Part shown: piece after piece, positions 18,314 through 26,990 of the stretch
Layout: every line of letters starts with the position of its first letter
Numbering within the stretch: the first letter of the stretch is position 1
Assembly (NCBI GenBank): GCA_022710975.1
Contig: JAKLGA010000001.1
Span: forward strand, 496,001 to 560,000
Length of the DNA stretch: 64,000 nucleotides
Direction of reading: 5' to 3'
DNA from: Myxococcota bacterium
Lineage (GTDB): Bacteria > Myxococcota > B64-G9
Program-made: the position numbers and the translations under genes
Notes under the pieces: model-generated
What the model was told of the DNA's origin: nothing
Seen by the model: the letters and a program-made list of their open reading frames with translations, nothing else
The model's database searches: none

Positions 18314-20893
18314 GTGGGCGCACTGCTCGATCAGCTGCTCGCCGACCTGCAGTACTTCCTGGGTCGTTTCGAGCTACGCCTGGAGAACCCGGAGGGCCTG
18401 TGGCTGCTGGCCGGCCTGCCGGTCTTCCTGCTGGTGGGCCTGCGCATGGGCGAGGGCATGCGCTGGTGGCGCAAGGCCCTGGTGATGACGCTGCGGGCCG
18501 GCCTGGTCATGGCGCTCGCGGTGGCGCTCGCCCAGCCCGTGCGCGTGGAGCGCCAGCGCCAGCCGGCGGTGGTCCTGCTGGCCGACCTGTCCGCCAGCAT
18601 TTCCGCCGCGGCCCGCGAGCGCATGCGGACCTGGATCCAGGAGCTGTGGTCCGAGCGCGGCGAGGCGCCCACCTACCTGGTCGGCTTCGGCCGCACGCCC
18701 AGGCTGCTGGCCGGACCGGAGCACCGCCGGGTGGGGTTGCCGGAGGAGCCCGCGGCCGAGGGCAGCGATCCGGCCGCGGCGCTGAGGCTGGCCTACAGCC
18801 TGTTCCCGCCGAACCACGATCGACGGGTGGTGCTGCTCAGCGACGGGCTCGAGACCCAGGGCGACCTGCTGGCCGAGGCGGCCCTGGCCAAGGCCCAGGA
18901 CGTGCGCCTGTTCGTGGTGCCGCTGGGCGACGCGGACGCCTTCGATGCCCGGCTGGAGCAGCTCCGGGCGCCGGCCACCGCCCGCTCGGGTGATTCCCCC
19001 GAGGTGGAGGTGGAGGTGGCCGCGAACGGCGCGCGCCAGGTGCGCCTGGAGCTGCGGGTGGACGGCAAGCCCGCGGCCGAGGAGCGCGTGCGGCTGGCCC
19101 CCGGCCGGAACCAGCTCAAGGTCCGCGCCCCGCTGACGGGGCCCGGCTGGCACGAGCTGGAGGTGCGCCTGCGCGCCGCCGGCGACCGCTTCCCGCAGAA
19201 CGACCGCGCCCAGGCCCGGGTGTTCGTGCTCGGCCGGCCGCAGGTGCTGCTGGTGCAGGCCCAGCCGGGGGACGATCCGCTGGAGGCCGCGCTGCGCGGG
19301 CTGGAGGTGGATCTGCGCCCCGTCGGCCTGGCCGAGCTGCCCGCGGAGCCGGCCGCCCTGGCCGACCTCGATCTGCTGGTGCTCGACGACCTGGCCCTGT
19401 CCGAGCTCGGGCGGGAGCAGGTCGGCCGGCTGCAGACCGCGGTGGAGGAGTTCGGCGCCGGGCTGGTGGTGACGGTGGGCCCGCGCGGCGCAGCCCTGGC
19501 CGATCCCGAGCCGGCGCCGATGGAGTCGCTCCTGCCGGTCGAGTTCCGCCAGGTGAAGAAGAAGGAGGACATCCCGGCCGCCCTGGCCTTCGTCATGGAT
19601 CGCTCCTCCAGCATGGCCCGCGGGGAGAAGTTCAGCATCCTGCTGCGCGCCGTGGCCGACACCATGGGCCGGCTCAAGGACTCGGCCCAGGTGACGGTGA
19701 TCATGTTCGACGACTTCCCCGAGGTGGTCGTGCCGCTGACCGAAGCGCGCCAGCGCGACGAGATCCGCAAGGTGGTGCTGTCCCAGCGGCTGGGCGGCGG
19801 CACCTCGATGTTCCCGGCCCTGGAGGAGGCGCACAAGCAGCTCAAGAAGAGCGCGGCCAAGCTCAAGCACGTGATCCTCCTGTCCGATGGGCAGAGCATC
19901 AGCCTGTTCGACCACTACGGCTACATCGTGCAGAAGATGGTCGAGCGGGACATCACCGTGACCGCGGTGGCCCTGGGCCAGGACGCCGACCAGGAGGAGC
20001 TGAAGAAGGTCGCGGCCGCGGGCCAGGGGCGGTACTACTACACCGACAGCATGGACAACGTCCCCAAGATCTTCACCGCCGAGACGGAGAACATCACCGA
20101 GACCAACACCGTGGACAAGCCCATCCGGGTGTCGGCCGCCAAGCGCGTGCAGGCCCTGGCCGGGCTGGACTTCAGCAGCGCGCCGGCGCTCAAGGCCTAC
20201 GTGGCCTCCGAGGCGAAGCCCACCGCCGAGGTGCTGCTGACGAGCTCCGACCGCAACGAGCCGGTCCTCAGCCGCTGGCGTTTCGGGCTCGGGCGGGTGG
20301 TGTGCCTGTCCGCGGACGCCCAGGGGACCTGGGCCGCGGACTGGCCGGCCTGGGAGGGCTTCGCCCCGCTGTGGCGGCAGGTGGCCATGGACACCCTGCG
20401 GCGCAGCCCCCCGGGAGAGCTCAGGCTGCAGACCCGCGTGCAGGCCGAGCGCGGGGTGGTCAGCGTGCGCGTGCCTGCCGATCGGCCCGGCTGGGAGGCC
20501 CTGGTGCCCGAGCTGTGGCTCACCCCGCCGGGCGAGGCCGAGCGGCCGCTCCCCCTCGTGCGCCGTGGCATGGGCCTGTACCGGGCCGAGCTGGAGCTCG
20601 AGCAGCTCGGCTCGTACGCGCTGCGCGCCGAGCGGCTCGGGCGGCGCGGCGCGCGCGAGGCGGCCTACGGCTCGCTGGCCAGGAGCTACCCCGAGGAGTA
20701 CCTGTCGGCCGCGCCGGATCTGGCGCGGCTCACCCAGGCGGCCCGCCTGGCCGACGGCAGCCTCGAGCCCTCGCTCGCGGAGGTGCTGGCCCCCGGCAGC
20801 GCCACGCGCGAGCACCAGTCCCCGCGCTGGCCGCCGTTGCTGCTGCTCGCCCTGGGGCTGTACTGCCTGGAGCTGCTCCTCCGCCGGCTGTGA
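18314..20893 (+). CDS. Double-vWA membrane protein with GATase1-like domain
   Basis: 859 residues from a GTG with GAGGGA upstream, 10 bp after the BatA-like gene. Two or three helices near residues 32-75 anchor it. A first vWA-like domain has DLSASIS (about residues 94-99), then an Ig-like stretch (about 215-300), a GATase1-like domain (about 310-420), and a second complete vWA domain with DRSSSMA (about 430-435), GGGTSM and LLSDGQS. The C terminus ends with a helix and two Arg. Proteins of this layout typically close MoxR/DUF58/BatA operons. Two intact metal sites suggest that both domains bind ligands. It is the last gene of the unit driven from 13613. Confidence 0.85.
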   Translation: MGALLDQLLADLQYFLGRFELRLENPEGLWLLAGLPVFLLVGLRMGEGMRWWRKALVMTLRAGLVMALAVALAQPVRVERQRQPAVVLLADLSASISAAARERMRTWIQELWSERGEAPTYLVGFGRTPRLLAGPEHRRVGLPEEPAAEGSDPAAALRLAYSLFPPNHDRRVVLLSDGLETQGDLLAEAALAKAQDVRLFVVPLGDADAFDARLEQLRAPATARSGDSPEVEVEVAANGARQVRLELRVDGKPAAEERVRLAPGRNQLKVRAPLTGPGWHELEVRLRAAGDRFPQNDRAQARVFVLGRPQVLLVQAQPGDDPLEAALRGLEVDLRPVGLAELPAEPAALADLDLLVLDDLALSELGREQVGRLQTAVEEFGAGLVVTVGPRGAALADPEPAPMESLLPVEFRQVKKKEDIPAALAFVMDRSSSMARGEKFSILLRAVADTMGRLKDSAQVTVIMFDDFPEVVVPLTEARQRDEIRKVVLSQRLGGGTSMFPALEEAHKQLKKSAAKLKHVILLSDGQSISLFDHYGYIVQKMVERDITVTAVALGQDADQEELKKVAAAGQGRYYYTDSMDNVPKIFTAETENITETNTVDKPIRVSAAKRVQALAGLDFSSAPALKAYVASEAKPTAEVLLTSSDRNEPVLSRWRFGLGRVVCLSADAQGTWAADWPAWEGFAPLWRQVAMDTLRRSPPGELRLQTRVQAERGVVSVRVPADRPGWEALVPELWLTPPGEAERPLPLVRRGMGLYRAELELEQLGSYALRAERLGRRGAREAAYGSLARSYPEEYLSAAPDLARLTQAARLADGSLEPSLAEVLAPGSATREHQSPRWPPLLLLALGLYCLELLLRRL

Positions 20894-20906
20894 ACGCGAT
20901 TCGGTC

Positions 20907-20935
20907 TTGTGCCGCGAGGTCTGCGGCGATAGGAT
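20907..20935 (+). promoter_or_regulatory. Promoter upstream of the PilZ gene
   Basis: TTGTGC (20907-20912), 17 bp, TAGGAT (20930-20935). The same -35 and a similar -10 occur before the TPR lipoprotein gene. The leader is about 26 nt and contains AAAGGAG. Confidence 0.5.
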
Positions 20936-20967
20936 GTGCCGGGTCCAGAGACAAAGGAGCGGCTGGT

Positions 20968-21354
20968 ATGTCGGAGCGCAGGAACGGAGACGATCGCCGC
21001 GAGGGGAGCCGCAGCGCGGAGCGGCGCAGCGGGGATCGGCGCGAGAGCCACCGGGTGGCCATCTCGGTCGAGGTCAGGGTGGGCAACGGGCCCTACGAGA
21101 GCCACATGGGCAACGTGGGCATCGGCGGGATGTACTTCGAGAAGCCCCTCGATCTGCCCACCGGCGCCATGGTGCAGCTGCGCTTCACCCTGCCCGAGAT
21201 GGACAAGGCCGTCGAGGCCAAGGCCGAGGTGGTGGAGATCACGGCCGTGGGCAAGCCCTCCGCGGTCGGTACCCGGGTCCGCTTCGTCGACCTCGATCTG
21301 CGCAACGAGCTGCTCATCGCCCGCTTCCTCGATCAGCACAAGCAGCCGGGCTGA
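20968..21354 (+). CDS. PilZ domain protein (likely c-di-GMP receptor)
   Basis: 128 residues. The N-terminal 25 residues are a highly charged Arg/Glu/Asp repeat (ERRNGDDRRE, ERRSGDRRE). The PilZ domain then has the binding-loop RRESHR and the second motif NVGIGGMYFE, corresponding to (D/N)xSxxG with Gly in place of Ser. Since the Arg motif is intact, c-di-GMP binding is plausible but needs testing. No effector domain is attached, so it probably acts by protein contacts, as many single-domain PilZ adaptors do in motility or exopolysaccharide control. The next gene starts 2 bp after its stop. Start chosen for the AAAGGAG 8 nt upstream. Confidence 0.85.
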   Translation: MSERRNGDDRREGSRSAERRSGDRRESHRVAISVEVRVGNGPYESHMGNVGIGGMYFEKPLDLPTGAMVQLRFTLPEMDKAVEAKAEVVEITAVGKPSAVGTRVRFVDLDLRNELLIARFLDQHKQPG

Positions 21355-21356
21355 GC

Positions 21357-22637
21357 ATGAGACGGGCTCACCTCTGGATCGTCAGCCTGGTGCTGGTCGG
21401 CCTGGCCGGGCCCCAGGCCTCCGGCCAGGTCCCGGCCCAGGAGCTCCTCAGCCTGGCCCGCGGGGTGCAGGCCCGGGTGGAGACGCTGCGCGGCCTCAAG
21501 GCCCGGCGGGCCATCCGCTTCGAGCTGGCGGACGCCGAGCGGGTGCGCGCCTACGTGAAGCGGGCCATGGACGAGCAGTACGCCCCGGGCGAGTTCGCCC
21601 GCGAGGGCCTGGCCATGCAGGCGCTGGGCCTGATCCCCAGGGGACTCGACTACCCTGGCCTGATCCTGGAGCTGCTCCAGGAGCAGGTGGGCGGCTACTA
21701 CGATCCCAAGGGCGAGGTGTTCTACCTGGCCGCCTGGATGTCGGCCGGGACCCAGGCGCCCATCATCGCCCACGAGCTCACCCACGCACTCCAGGACCAG
21801 AGCTTCGATCTGGACGCCTACCAGGAGCGCCTGCGAGGCCGGTCGGACGCCATGCTGGCCCGCGCCGCGGTGGCCGAGGGCGACGCCAGCCTGGTCATGC
21901 TGCTCGACTCGGTCAGCGCCCTCGGCCTGGACATCGAGCCGGCCGCCCTGGGGCTGGACGGACCGATGGCGGATCTGCTGGTGCAGGCGTCCGCCGGGCA
22001 GTACCCGGCCCTGGCCCGCGCCCCGCGCGCGCTGCGCGAGGCGCTCATGTTCCCCTACATCCAGGGGATGGCCTTCGTCTCCGCGGTGCGCGCCCGCGGG
22101 GGCTGGAAGGCGGTGGATGGCCTCTACCGGCGGCTGCCCGAGTCGAGCGAGCAGATCATGCACCCCGAGCGCTACCTGGATTCGCCCGATCCGCCCACGG
22201 CGGTCAGCCTGCGCGCGCTCGAGGAGCTCGTGCCCGAGGGCTGGGAGACGATCTTCGAGGACGAGCTGGGCGAGGCCATGAGCCTGCAGCTCCTCGCGGC
22301 CTGGGGCGCGGACGACGGGACGGCCCGCCAGGCCGCCGCCGGCTGGGACGGGGATCGCTTCCGGGCCTACCAGCGCGGGGCGGAGCTCGGCTGGGCCGGG
22401 CTGTGGGTGTGGGACACCGAGACCGACGCCGTGGAGTTCGCCGCGGCCGCGGCGCAGGAGCTCCCGCTGCGCTGGCCCGGCGCCACGCCGGAGCCGGTGG
22501 ATGCCCGCCCGCGCATGGCCTGGCGGCTGGCCGACGGCCGCGCGAGCGCGGTGGTGCGCGCGGGCAGCCGCGTGGCGCTGGTCGACGGGCTGCCGCCCGC
22601 CGCCGTGGAGAAACTCCTGGGCGCGCTGCTGCCGTGA
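21357..22637 (+). CDS. Secreted HExxH zinc metalloprotease-like protein
   Basis: 426 residues with a signal peptide (about 1-22, cleavage near ASG). The catalytic motif HELTHALQDQ (HExxH) is at about residues 139-148. A downstream AVAEGDASL holds a Glu suited as third zinc ligand, which is the gluzincin arrangement. The region before it, GGYYDPKGEVFYL, is the strand that usually precedes this active site in a widespread family of uncharacterised bacterial zinc proteases. The C-terminal 200 residues have no catalytic motif. It starts 2 bp after the PilZ stop and has no clear ribosome-binding site, so its translation is probably coupled to that gene. Substrate unknown. Confidence 0.8.
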   Translation: MRRAHLWIVSLVLVGLAGPQASGQVPAQELLSLARGVQARVETLRGLKARRAIRFELADAERVRAYVKRAMDEQYAPGEFAREGLAMQALGLIPRGLDYPGLILELLQEQVGGYYDPKGEVFYLAAWMSAGTQAPIIAHELTHALQDQSFDLDAYQERLRGRSDAMLARAAVAEGDASLVMLLDSVSALGLDIEPAALGLDGPMADLLVQASAGQYPALARAPRALREALMFPYIQGMAFVSAVRARGGWKAVDGLYRRLPESSEQIMHPERYLDSPDPPTAVSLRALEELVPEGWETIFEDELGEAMSLQLLAAWGADDGTARQAAAGWDGDRFRAYQRGAELGWAGLWVWDTETDAVEFAAAAAQELPLRWPGATPEPVDARPRMAWRLADGRASAVVRAGSRVALVDGLPPAAVEKLLGALLP

Positions 22638-22643
22638 GGCGCG

Positions 22644-22673
22644 CCTTGACAACCTCCCGGCCACGGCCATACC
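22644..22673 (+). promoter_or_regulatory. Promoter of the Pro/Ala-rich membrane protein
   Basis: TTGACA (22644-22649), 18 bp, TACCGT (22668-22673). Predicted start near 22680; the leader carries AGGAGGA before the ATG at 22703. The -10 resembles TACGGT before the FHA gene. Confidence 0.55.
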
Positions 22674-22702
22674 GTGATGCAAACCTGCCAGGAGGATGAG
22701 CC

Positions 22703-23227
22703 ATGAGCAGCGAGACCCCGAACCAGGCCACCGGTGCACCCGTGGAGGCCCCCAAGCCCGCCCCGGTGGCGCCGCCCGCGCCTCCCGCTGCTCCCGCTGC
22801 TCCCGCTGCGGCCCTCCCGGAGCTCTCCTCGGGCGAGCGCCGGGAGCGGATCCGCGGACAGCGTTCGCTCTTCATCCACGTGCTGCTGATGTTCCTGGTG
22901 TCGATCGTGGTGTTCGTGATCGGCACCTACTTCTTCGTGGTGCCCTACATCATCCAGACACAGCTGACGGTCGCCGATCAGCAGAACCAGATCATCGAGC
23001 TCCAGGGGGGCAACGAGGAAGAGGGCGCGCCCGGGGAGGGCGAGGTCGACGAGGGCGGTGAGGCAGGTGAGGCAGGTGAGGGCGGCGAGGTCCCGGCCCC
23101 TGCGCCTGCTCCGGGTGGCGAGGGCGCAGCCCCGGCCCCGGCTCCCGAGCCTGCCCCGGCTCCTGCTCCGGCTCCCGCTCCGGCTCCGGCCCCGGCTCCC
23201 GTGCCTGCCCCGGCCAAGGCGCCCTGA
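22703..23227 (+). CDS. Single-pass membrane protein with Pro/Ala repeat tail
   Basis: 174 residues. A Pro/Ala-rich N-terminal 45 residues, one membrane helix (about residues 56-80, VLLMFLVSIVVFVIGTYF), a short Gln-rich segment, an acidic Glu/Gly stretch and then a long (Pro-Ala)n tail made of imperfect repeats. The tail is the kind of stiff spacer that crosses the peptidoglycan in TonB-like proteins, but no folded terminal domain follows it. The repeats may vary in number between strains. It is monocistronic, with its own promoter and a hairpin downstream. Function not recognisable. Confidence 0.72.
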   Translation: MSSETPNQATGAPVEAPKPAPVAPPAPPAAPAAPAAALPELSSGERRERIRGQRSLFIHVLLMFLVSIVVFVIGTYFFVVPYIIQTQLTVADQQNQIIELQGGNEEEGAPGEGEVDEGGEAGEAGEGGEVPAPAPAPGGEGAAPAPAPEPAPAPAPAPAPAPAPAPVPAPAKAP

Positions 23228-23260
23228 GCACCCTTCCTGGCCCGTGCTCTGAACCCGAGA

Positions 23261-23273
23261 CCCCCTTCGGGGG
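23261..23273. terminator. C/G hairpin with UUCG-type loop between convergent genes
   Basis: CCCCC-TTC-GGGGG, readable also as a stem closed by the stable C(UUCG)G tetraloop. It sits between the convergent ends at 23227 and 23348. There is no T-run on either side, so termination strength is uncertain. Confidence 0.45.
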
Positions 23274-23347
23274 CCGCTGCGCTGCGCTCGCCGTGCTCGC
23301 TTGCTTCGCTGCCCGACACCCGACACCAGACACGGTGAGGGCTGCCC

Positions 23348-24163
23348 TCAGGGTTGAGCCGCGGGCGCGGGCTCCAGGTCGAGGCTCTCGAACGGCGTAC
23401 CCTCCGGGGGCGAGAGCTTGAACAGGGCCTGCTCCAGCGCGGGGTTCGCCTCGATCTCCTGGAGCTTGAGCTTGAGGTGCATCTCCTCGGCCGGCATCTC
23501 CAGGCGCAGCTTCTCTGGGGCCACCGCCAGCCCGTCCCGCACCTTCCAATCCTCGTACTCGATCAGGTAGCGGCGCCGGCCGCCCGCGAGCAGCTCGATC
23601 CGTACAGGCCGCAGCAGCTCGGCGTCCACCACGATCGTCTGGCGTTCGCGGGCGTTCTGCAGGCTGAGCAGGTAGGGCCGCCCGGCCGCCCCGCCGGACA
23701 GGGCCGCCTCGGCGTAGGCGATCCAGGGCGGCTCGCCGAGCAGGAGCGCCCCGAGCTGGGCCCCGTCGAGCGGCACGGGCAGCATGCGGCCCAGGTTGGC
23801 CGGGGTGGCGCGCCCGCCGATCACCCGGCCCTGCTCCAGGTCCCAGACCGTGAACCGCTCTCCGTCCGAGACCAGGATCGACAGCGGAGCCTCGAAGAAG
23901 CTCTCGGTCTCGAAGCGCAGCCAGGCCGGGCGCGCCGCCAGGTAGAGCACGTGGGCCTTGATGCGCTGGCCGCCCTGGCGCATGTCGACGCTGCCCGCCG
24001 CGCGCAGCGACTCGAGCCGCGAGAGATCCGCGCGCATGGCCTGCAAGAGCGCCTCGGGCGACTCGAAGGTCTGGCCGTGCCCCGGCCCATCCGGCCGGCG
24101 GCCCGGGCAGCCGGCCAGGCCGGCCGCCAGCGCCAGGCACAGCCAGGGCGAGAGTCGGTTCAT
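23348..24163 (-). CDS. LolA/LolB-like (DUF4292-type) lipoprotein
   Basis: 271 residues with a lipobox LAGC ending at Cys19. The mature part begins with a helix rich in Leu/Arg (LLQAMRADLSRLESLRAAGS) and continues with curved-sheet strands (AHVLYLAARPAWLRFE, ILVSDGERFTVWD). This is the pattern of the LolA/LolB half-barrel fold and of DUF4292 lipoproteins, which bind lipids or lipoproteins at the outer membrane. The gene overlaps the FHA gene by 4 bp (ATGA), so translation is coupled. A true LolB role is uncertain; it could instead be a periplasmic lipid carrier serving an FHA-regulated system. Confidence 0.72.
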   Translation of the reverse strand: MNRLSPWLCLALAAGLAGCPGRRPDGPGHGQTFESPEALLQAMRADLSRLESLRAAGSVDMRQGGQRIKAHVLYLAARPAWLRFETESFFEAPLSILVSDGERFTVWDLEQGRVIGGRATPANLGRMLPVPLDGAQLGALLLGEPPWIAYAEAALSGGAAGRPYLLSLQNARERQTIVVDAELLRPVRIELLAGGRRRYLIEYEDWKVRDGLAVAPEKLRLEMPAEEMHLKLKLQEIEANPALEQALFKLSPPEGTPFESLDLEPAPAAQP

Positions 24164-24696
24164 CGCAGCGCCGACAGGCTGACGAGCAGGTCGTAGAACC
24201 CGCCCGCCGTGTAGAAGATGAAGTTCATGTCGCCGAAGGCCACCAGGTCGCCGTCGTCCAGCGCCTTGGGCTGCCGCCCGGCGAGCGCCTGGCCGTTGAC
24301 CCGGGTGCCGTTGGTCGAGTCCATGTCGGTGAGCGTGAACCGCCCACAGGTGTCGTCCAGGCGGAAGAAGGCGTGGTGCTTGGACACGGTCAGGTGGGCC
24401 ACCACCAGATCGTTGGAGTCGGTGCGCCCCACCAGCACCTGGGAGGCGAAGGAGTTGCGTTCGGCCTTGGACACCGGCACCACGCTCTCCAGCGGGGAGG
24501 GCAGCGGCTGCTCGATGCGCAGCTCCTTCGTGGACGGGTCGATGCGCATCTTCTGGGTGTTGCCGTACTCCTCGCGCGGCGCCAGGCTGTCGGGCGAGGA
24601 GCGCTGGATCAGCACGGGCTCCGGGTAGCGCTCGAGGAACTGCTCTCTCGTCAGGCTGCGGGCGATGGGCAGGTAGTCGTTGATCATCCGGGACAT
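24160..24696 (-). CDS. FHA domain protein
   Basis: 178 residues, soluble. The FHA domain spans about residues 80-160 with the phosphopeptide-binding signature: GRTDSNDLVV, then TVSKHH (the usual S..H), then DSTNGTRVNG. FHA domains bind phosphothreonine, so the protein probably reads out a Ser/Thr kinase. The first 75 residues are helical without a recognised domain. The predicted promoter leaves only about 12 nt of leader and there is no Shine-Dalgarno sequence. The stop overlaps the start of the LolA-like gene (ATGA). Confidence 0.87.
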   Translation of the reverse strand: MSRMINDYLPIARSLTREQFLERYPEPVLIQRSSPDSLAPREEYGNTQKMRIDPSTKELRIEQPLPSPLESVVPVSKAERNSFASQVLVGRTDSNDLVVAHLTVSKHHAFFRLDDTCGRFTLTDMDSTNGTRVNGQALAGRQPKALDDGDLVAFGDMNFIFYTAGGFYDLLVSLSALR

Positions 24697-24714
24697 GCGT
24701 GTGGTTCCGCCCTC

Positions 24715-24744
24715 ACCGTAGGCCGCGCGCGGAAAGCCTGTCAA
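24715..24744 (-). promoter_or_regulatory. Promoter of the FHA / LolA-like pair
   Basis: Minus strand TTGACA (24744-24739), 18 bp, TACGGT (24720-24715), inside the 54-bp gap after the TPR gene, so the pair can be expressed independently of it. Confidence 0.55.
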
Positions 24745-24750
24745 GCGCGC

Positions 24751-26640
24751 TCACGGCGTCAACCCGAGCTTCTGCAGGCGCACCTCGATCTCCTTGCGAT
24801 CGCGAGGCTCGGGCCGGGACTGCAGCGCGCGCCGGTAGTGCTGGATGGCCTCCTCACGCTGGCCGAGCTTCTCGTGGGCGTCGCCGATGTGCATGATGAT
24901 GACCGCCTCTCCCGGGGAGATGCGGTCGGCCCGCTGCAGGTACTCGAGCGCCCTGGGGAAGTCGCCCTTGCGGAAGAGCACCCAGCCGAGCGAGTCGGTG
25001 ATCGCGCCGTTGCCCGGGTTCAGCAGCAGCGCGCGCCGGATCAGGCGCTCGGCCTCGTCCAGATCGCGGTTCTGGTCGGCCAGGGTGTAGCCGATGAAGT
25101 TGAGCGCCGCGGAGTTGTTCGGGTCCACCTCGAGGAGTTTCCGCATGGCGGTGATGCTCTCGTCCGCCTGGCCGAGCTGCTCGAGCAGCGCGCCCAGGGC
25201 GTAGAGCAGGGCCACCTCCTCGGGTTTGCGCTCCAGGGCGGCGCGCAGGAGCTTGACCCCCTCCGGACCACGGCCGGCCTCCTGCAGCACGCTGGCCTTG
25301 GCCTCGACGAGCTCGGGCAGCTCCGGGTTCGCCTGCAGGCCCTGGTCGAGCAGCCTGAGCGCCTCGGGCGTGCGCTGGAGCTTGGCCAGCACCACGCCCA
25401 GCGTGCGCAGCACCCGCGCCACGTCCTCCGGCTCGGCCGCCTTCGACCGGGCGGCCTCCAGCACCTGCGCGGCCTCCTGCAGCCGGTCCAGGCGCTGCAG
25501 CGCGTAGCCGAGCGTGGTCTGGGCCCGCAGGTAGAAGCGGGAGTCGGGCAGCACCTTCTGCATCTGCACGATGGCTTTGTCGAACTCCTTGCGCTCCTCG
25601 TACAGGTACGCCAGGAACATGCGCAGCCCGTCCAGCCCCGGGCTCGCGCCCACGGCCCGCTCGAGCTCGGCGATGGCGGCCTCCTGCTGGTTGACCTCCA
25701 CCAGCGCCTGGGCCACGTAGTAGGCGTTGGTCGGGTCGCCGGAGCGCAGCTGGGCGAGGTAGGCCTGGGCGGCGGCCTCGTCCCCGTCCTTGAGGTACAG
25801 CCGGGCCAGCGCCGCCATGATGGCCGGGTCCTCCGGGTTGACCTCGAGGGCCTCGGACTGGACGGCGATCGACTCCTTGTAGCGCCCCTGGCCCTCGAGC
25901 AGGGAGGCCATCAGCTGGATGGTCTCCAGGTCGTTCGGATCGACGGCCAGGGCCCGGCGGAAGTACTGCTCGGCGCGCGCCTCTTCGCCGCGCTCGAAGT
26001 AGATGTCGCCGATCTTGCGGAACCCGGCCGCGCTGTCCGGGTTGGCCTCGGTCATGCGCTCGAGCACGTCCAGGGCCAGATCGCGCTGCTTGCGGTCGAG
26101 GTAGATGGCCGCCAGGCGGGCGAAGGCGTCGATCTGGCGGGGTGCCAGGGCCACGATGCGGTCGAGCGTCTTGACCGCCTCGTCCAGGCGCTGGGCCTGC
26201 ACCAGGCCGTCGGCCCGGAGCAGCAGCGACTCCACGTGGTCGGGCTTGAGCTCCAGGGCCGCCTCGGCCTCCTCGGACGCCAGGCGCCACAGGCCCTGCC
26301 GCGCGTACAGCCTGCCCAGCGACACGTGCAGCCAGGGCGAGCCGTTGTCGTACACCAGCGCCTGGCGCATCTCGAGGACCGCCTCCCGGGGCCGGCCGGA
26401 CTCGAGCAGCAGCCGGGCCTTCAGGTAGTGGCCGTAGGCCAGCGCGCTGGCCGCGGGCCCGGTCGGCTCGGCCGCACCCACGCGGGGCTCGGCCGGGGGC
26501 GGCCCGGGCGGTCCGGGCTCGACGGCGCCGGCGGCGGCCCGGTGGGCGGGCTGGGCGCCGGGGGCGGACGGGGTGGTCGCGCACGCGGTCGCGAGGACCA
26601 GGACCAGGCACACGAGAAGGTTGGAGATAGGGCGTCCCAT
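24751..26640 (-). CDS. TPR-repeat lipoprotein
   Basis: 629 residues. The signal peptide ends in LATAC (lipobox, Cys about residue 20), followed by an Ala/Pro linker of about 50 residues. From about residue 75 to the end there are some 14-15 tandem 34-residue TPR units, recognisable by A....P......G..Y spacing such as LDRIVALAPRQIDAFARLA. Such lipoproteins act as assembly scaffolds at the outer membrane, in the manner of PilF/Tgl. A closely placed promoter (-10 at 26657-26652) rules out the ATG at 26661 and supports the start at 26640. It is divergent from the small membrane protein gene. Confidence 0.85.
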   Translation of the reverse strand: MGRPISNLLVCLVLVLATACATTPSAPGAQPAHRAAAGAVEPGPPGPPPAEPRVGAAEPTGPAASALAYGHYLKARLLLESGRPREAVLEMRQALVYDNGSPWLHVSLGRLYARQGLWRLASEEAEAALELKPDHVESLLLRADGLVQAQRLDEAVKTLDRIVALAPRQIDAFARLAAIYLDRKQRDLALDVLERMTEANPDSAAGFRKIGDIYFERGEEARAEQYFRRALAVDPNDLETIQLMASLLEGQGRYKESIAVQSEALEVNPEDPAIMAALARLYLKDGDEAAAQAYLAQLRSGDPTNAYYVAQALVEVNQQEAAIAELERAVGASPGLDGLRMFLAYLYEERKEFDKAIVQMQKVLPDSRFYLRAQTTLGYALQRLDRLQEAAQVLEAARSKAAEPEDVARVLRTLGVVLAKLQRTPEALRLLDQGLQANPELPELVEAKASVLQEAGRGPEGVKLLRAALERKPEEVALLYALGALLEQLGQADESITAMRKLLEVDPNNSAALNFIGYTLADQNRDLDEAERLIRRALLLNPGNGAITDSLGWVLFRKGDFPRALEYLQRADRISPGEAVIIMHIGDAHEKLGQREEAIQHYRRALQSRPEPRDRKEIEVRLQKLGLTP

Positions 26641-26651
26641 GGCGATCCGGG

Positions 26652-26680
26652 ATGCTACCATCCGGGCCGCGCCCGCACAA
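26652..26680 (-). promoter_or_regulatory. Promoter of the TPR lipoprotein gene
   Basis: Minus strand TTGTGC (26680-26675), 17 bp, TAGCAT (26657-26652); predicted start near 26645, only about 5 nt before the ATG at 26640. Confidence 0.55.
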
Positions 26681-26706
26681 CGCCCGCGCGCTGGCGGGCA
26701 GCGGGC

Positions 26707-26735
26707 TTGTCCCCGGGCCCCCTTGCTGGCATGCT
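26707..26735 (+). promoter_or_regulatory. Promoter of the small membrane protein / ttcA unit
   Basis: TTGTCC (26707-26712), 17 bp, CATGCT (26730-26735). The leader of about 16 nt carries GAGGAGG before the ATG at 26758. Confidence 0.45.
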
Positions 26736-26757
26736 CCCCGGGGTCGAGGAGGCTCGC

Positions 26758-26982
26758 ATGATCATGACCATCGTGTGGGTGCTGGTCGCCGCCGGGTTGT
26801 TCACCTGGAACCACCTCCGGGGAGACGAGGCCTTCATCGGCGTGCGCTTCACCGAGCACGCGCTCGGCTTCCCGCTGAACGCGGGCTGGCTGGCCATCGC
26901 CGTCGCGCTCTACTGCCTGATCCGCTGGCTGGTGCGGCGGAAGCGGAGCGCCCAGGCCGGGCCTCCGGCCGGCGGGGCCTGA
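26758..26982 (+). CDS. Small two-helix membrane protein
   Basis: 74 residues: a membrane helix at the N terminus (about 3-18), a short polar loop containing TWNHLRGDE, a second helix (about 43-60) and a basic tail with RRKR. A GAGGAGG lies 5 nt before the ATG. It is only 8 bp from ttcA, but nothing links it to tRNA modification. No recognised family. Confidence 0.6.
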   Translation: MIMTIVWVLVAAGLFTWNHLRGDEAFIGVRFTEHALGFPLNAGWLAIAVALYCLIRWLVRRKRSAQAGPPAGGA

Positions 26983-26990
26983 GGCGGACG

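Noticed and set aside
23110-23222. Short Pro/Ala-coding repeats as a CRISPR-like or intergenic array
   Set aside because: They are in frame inside a membrane protein gene and lack unique spacers of constant length.
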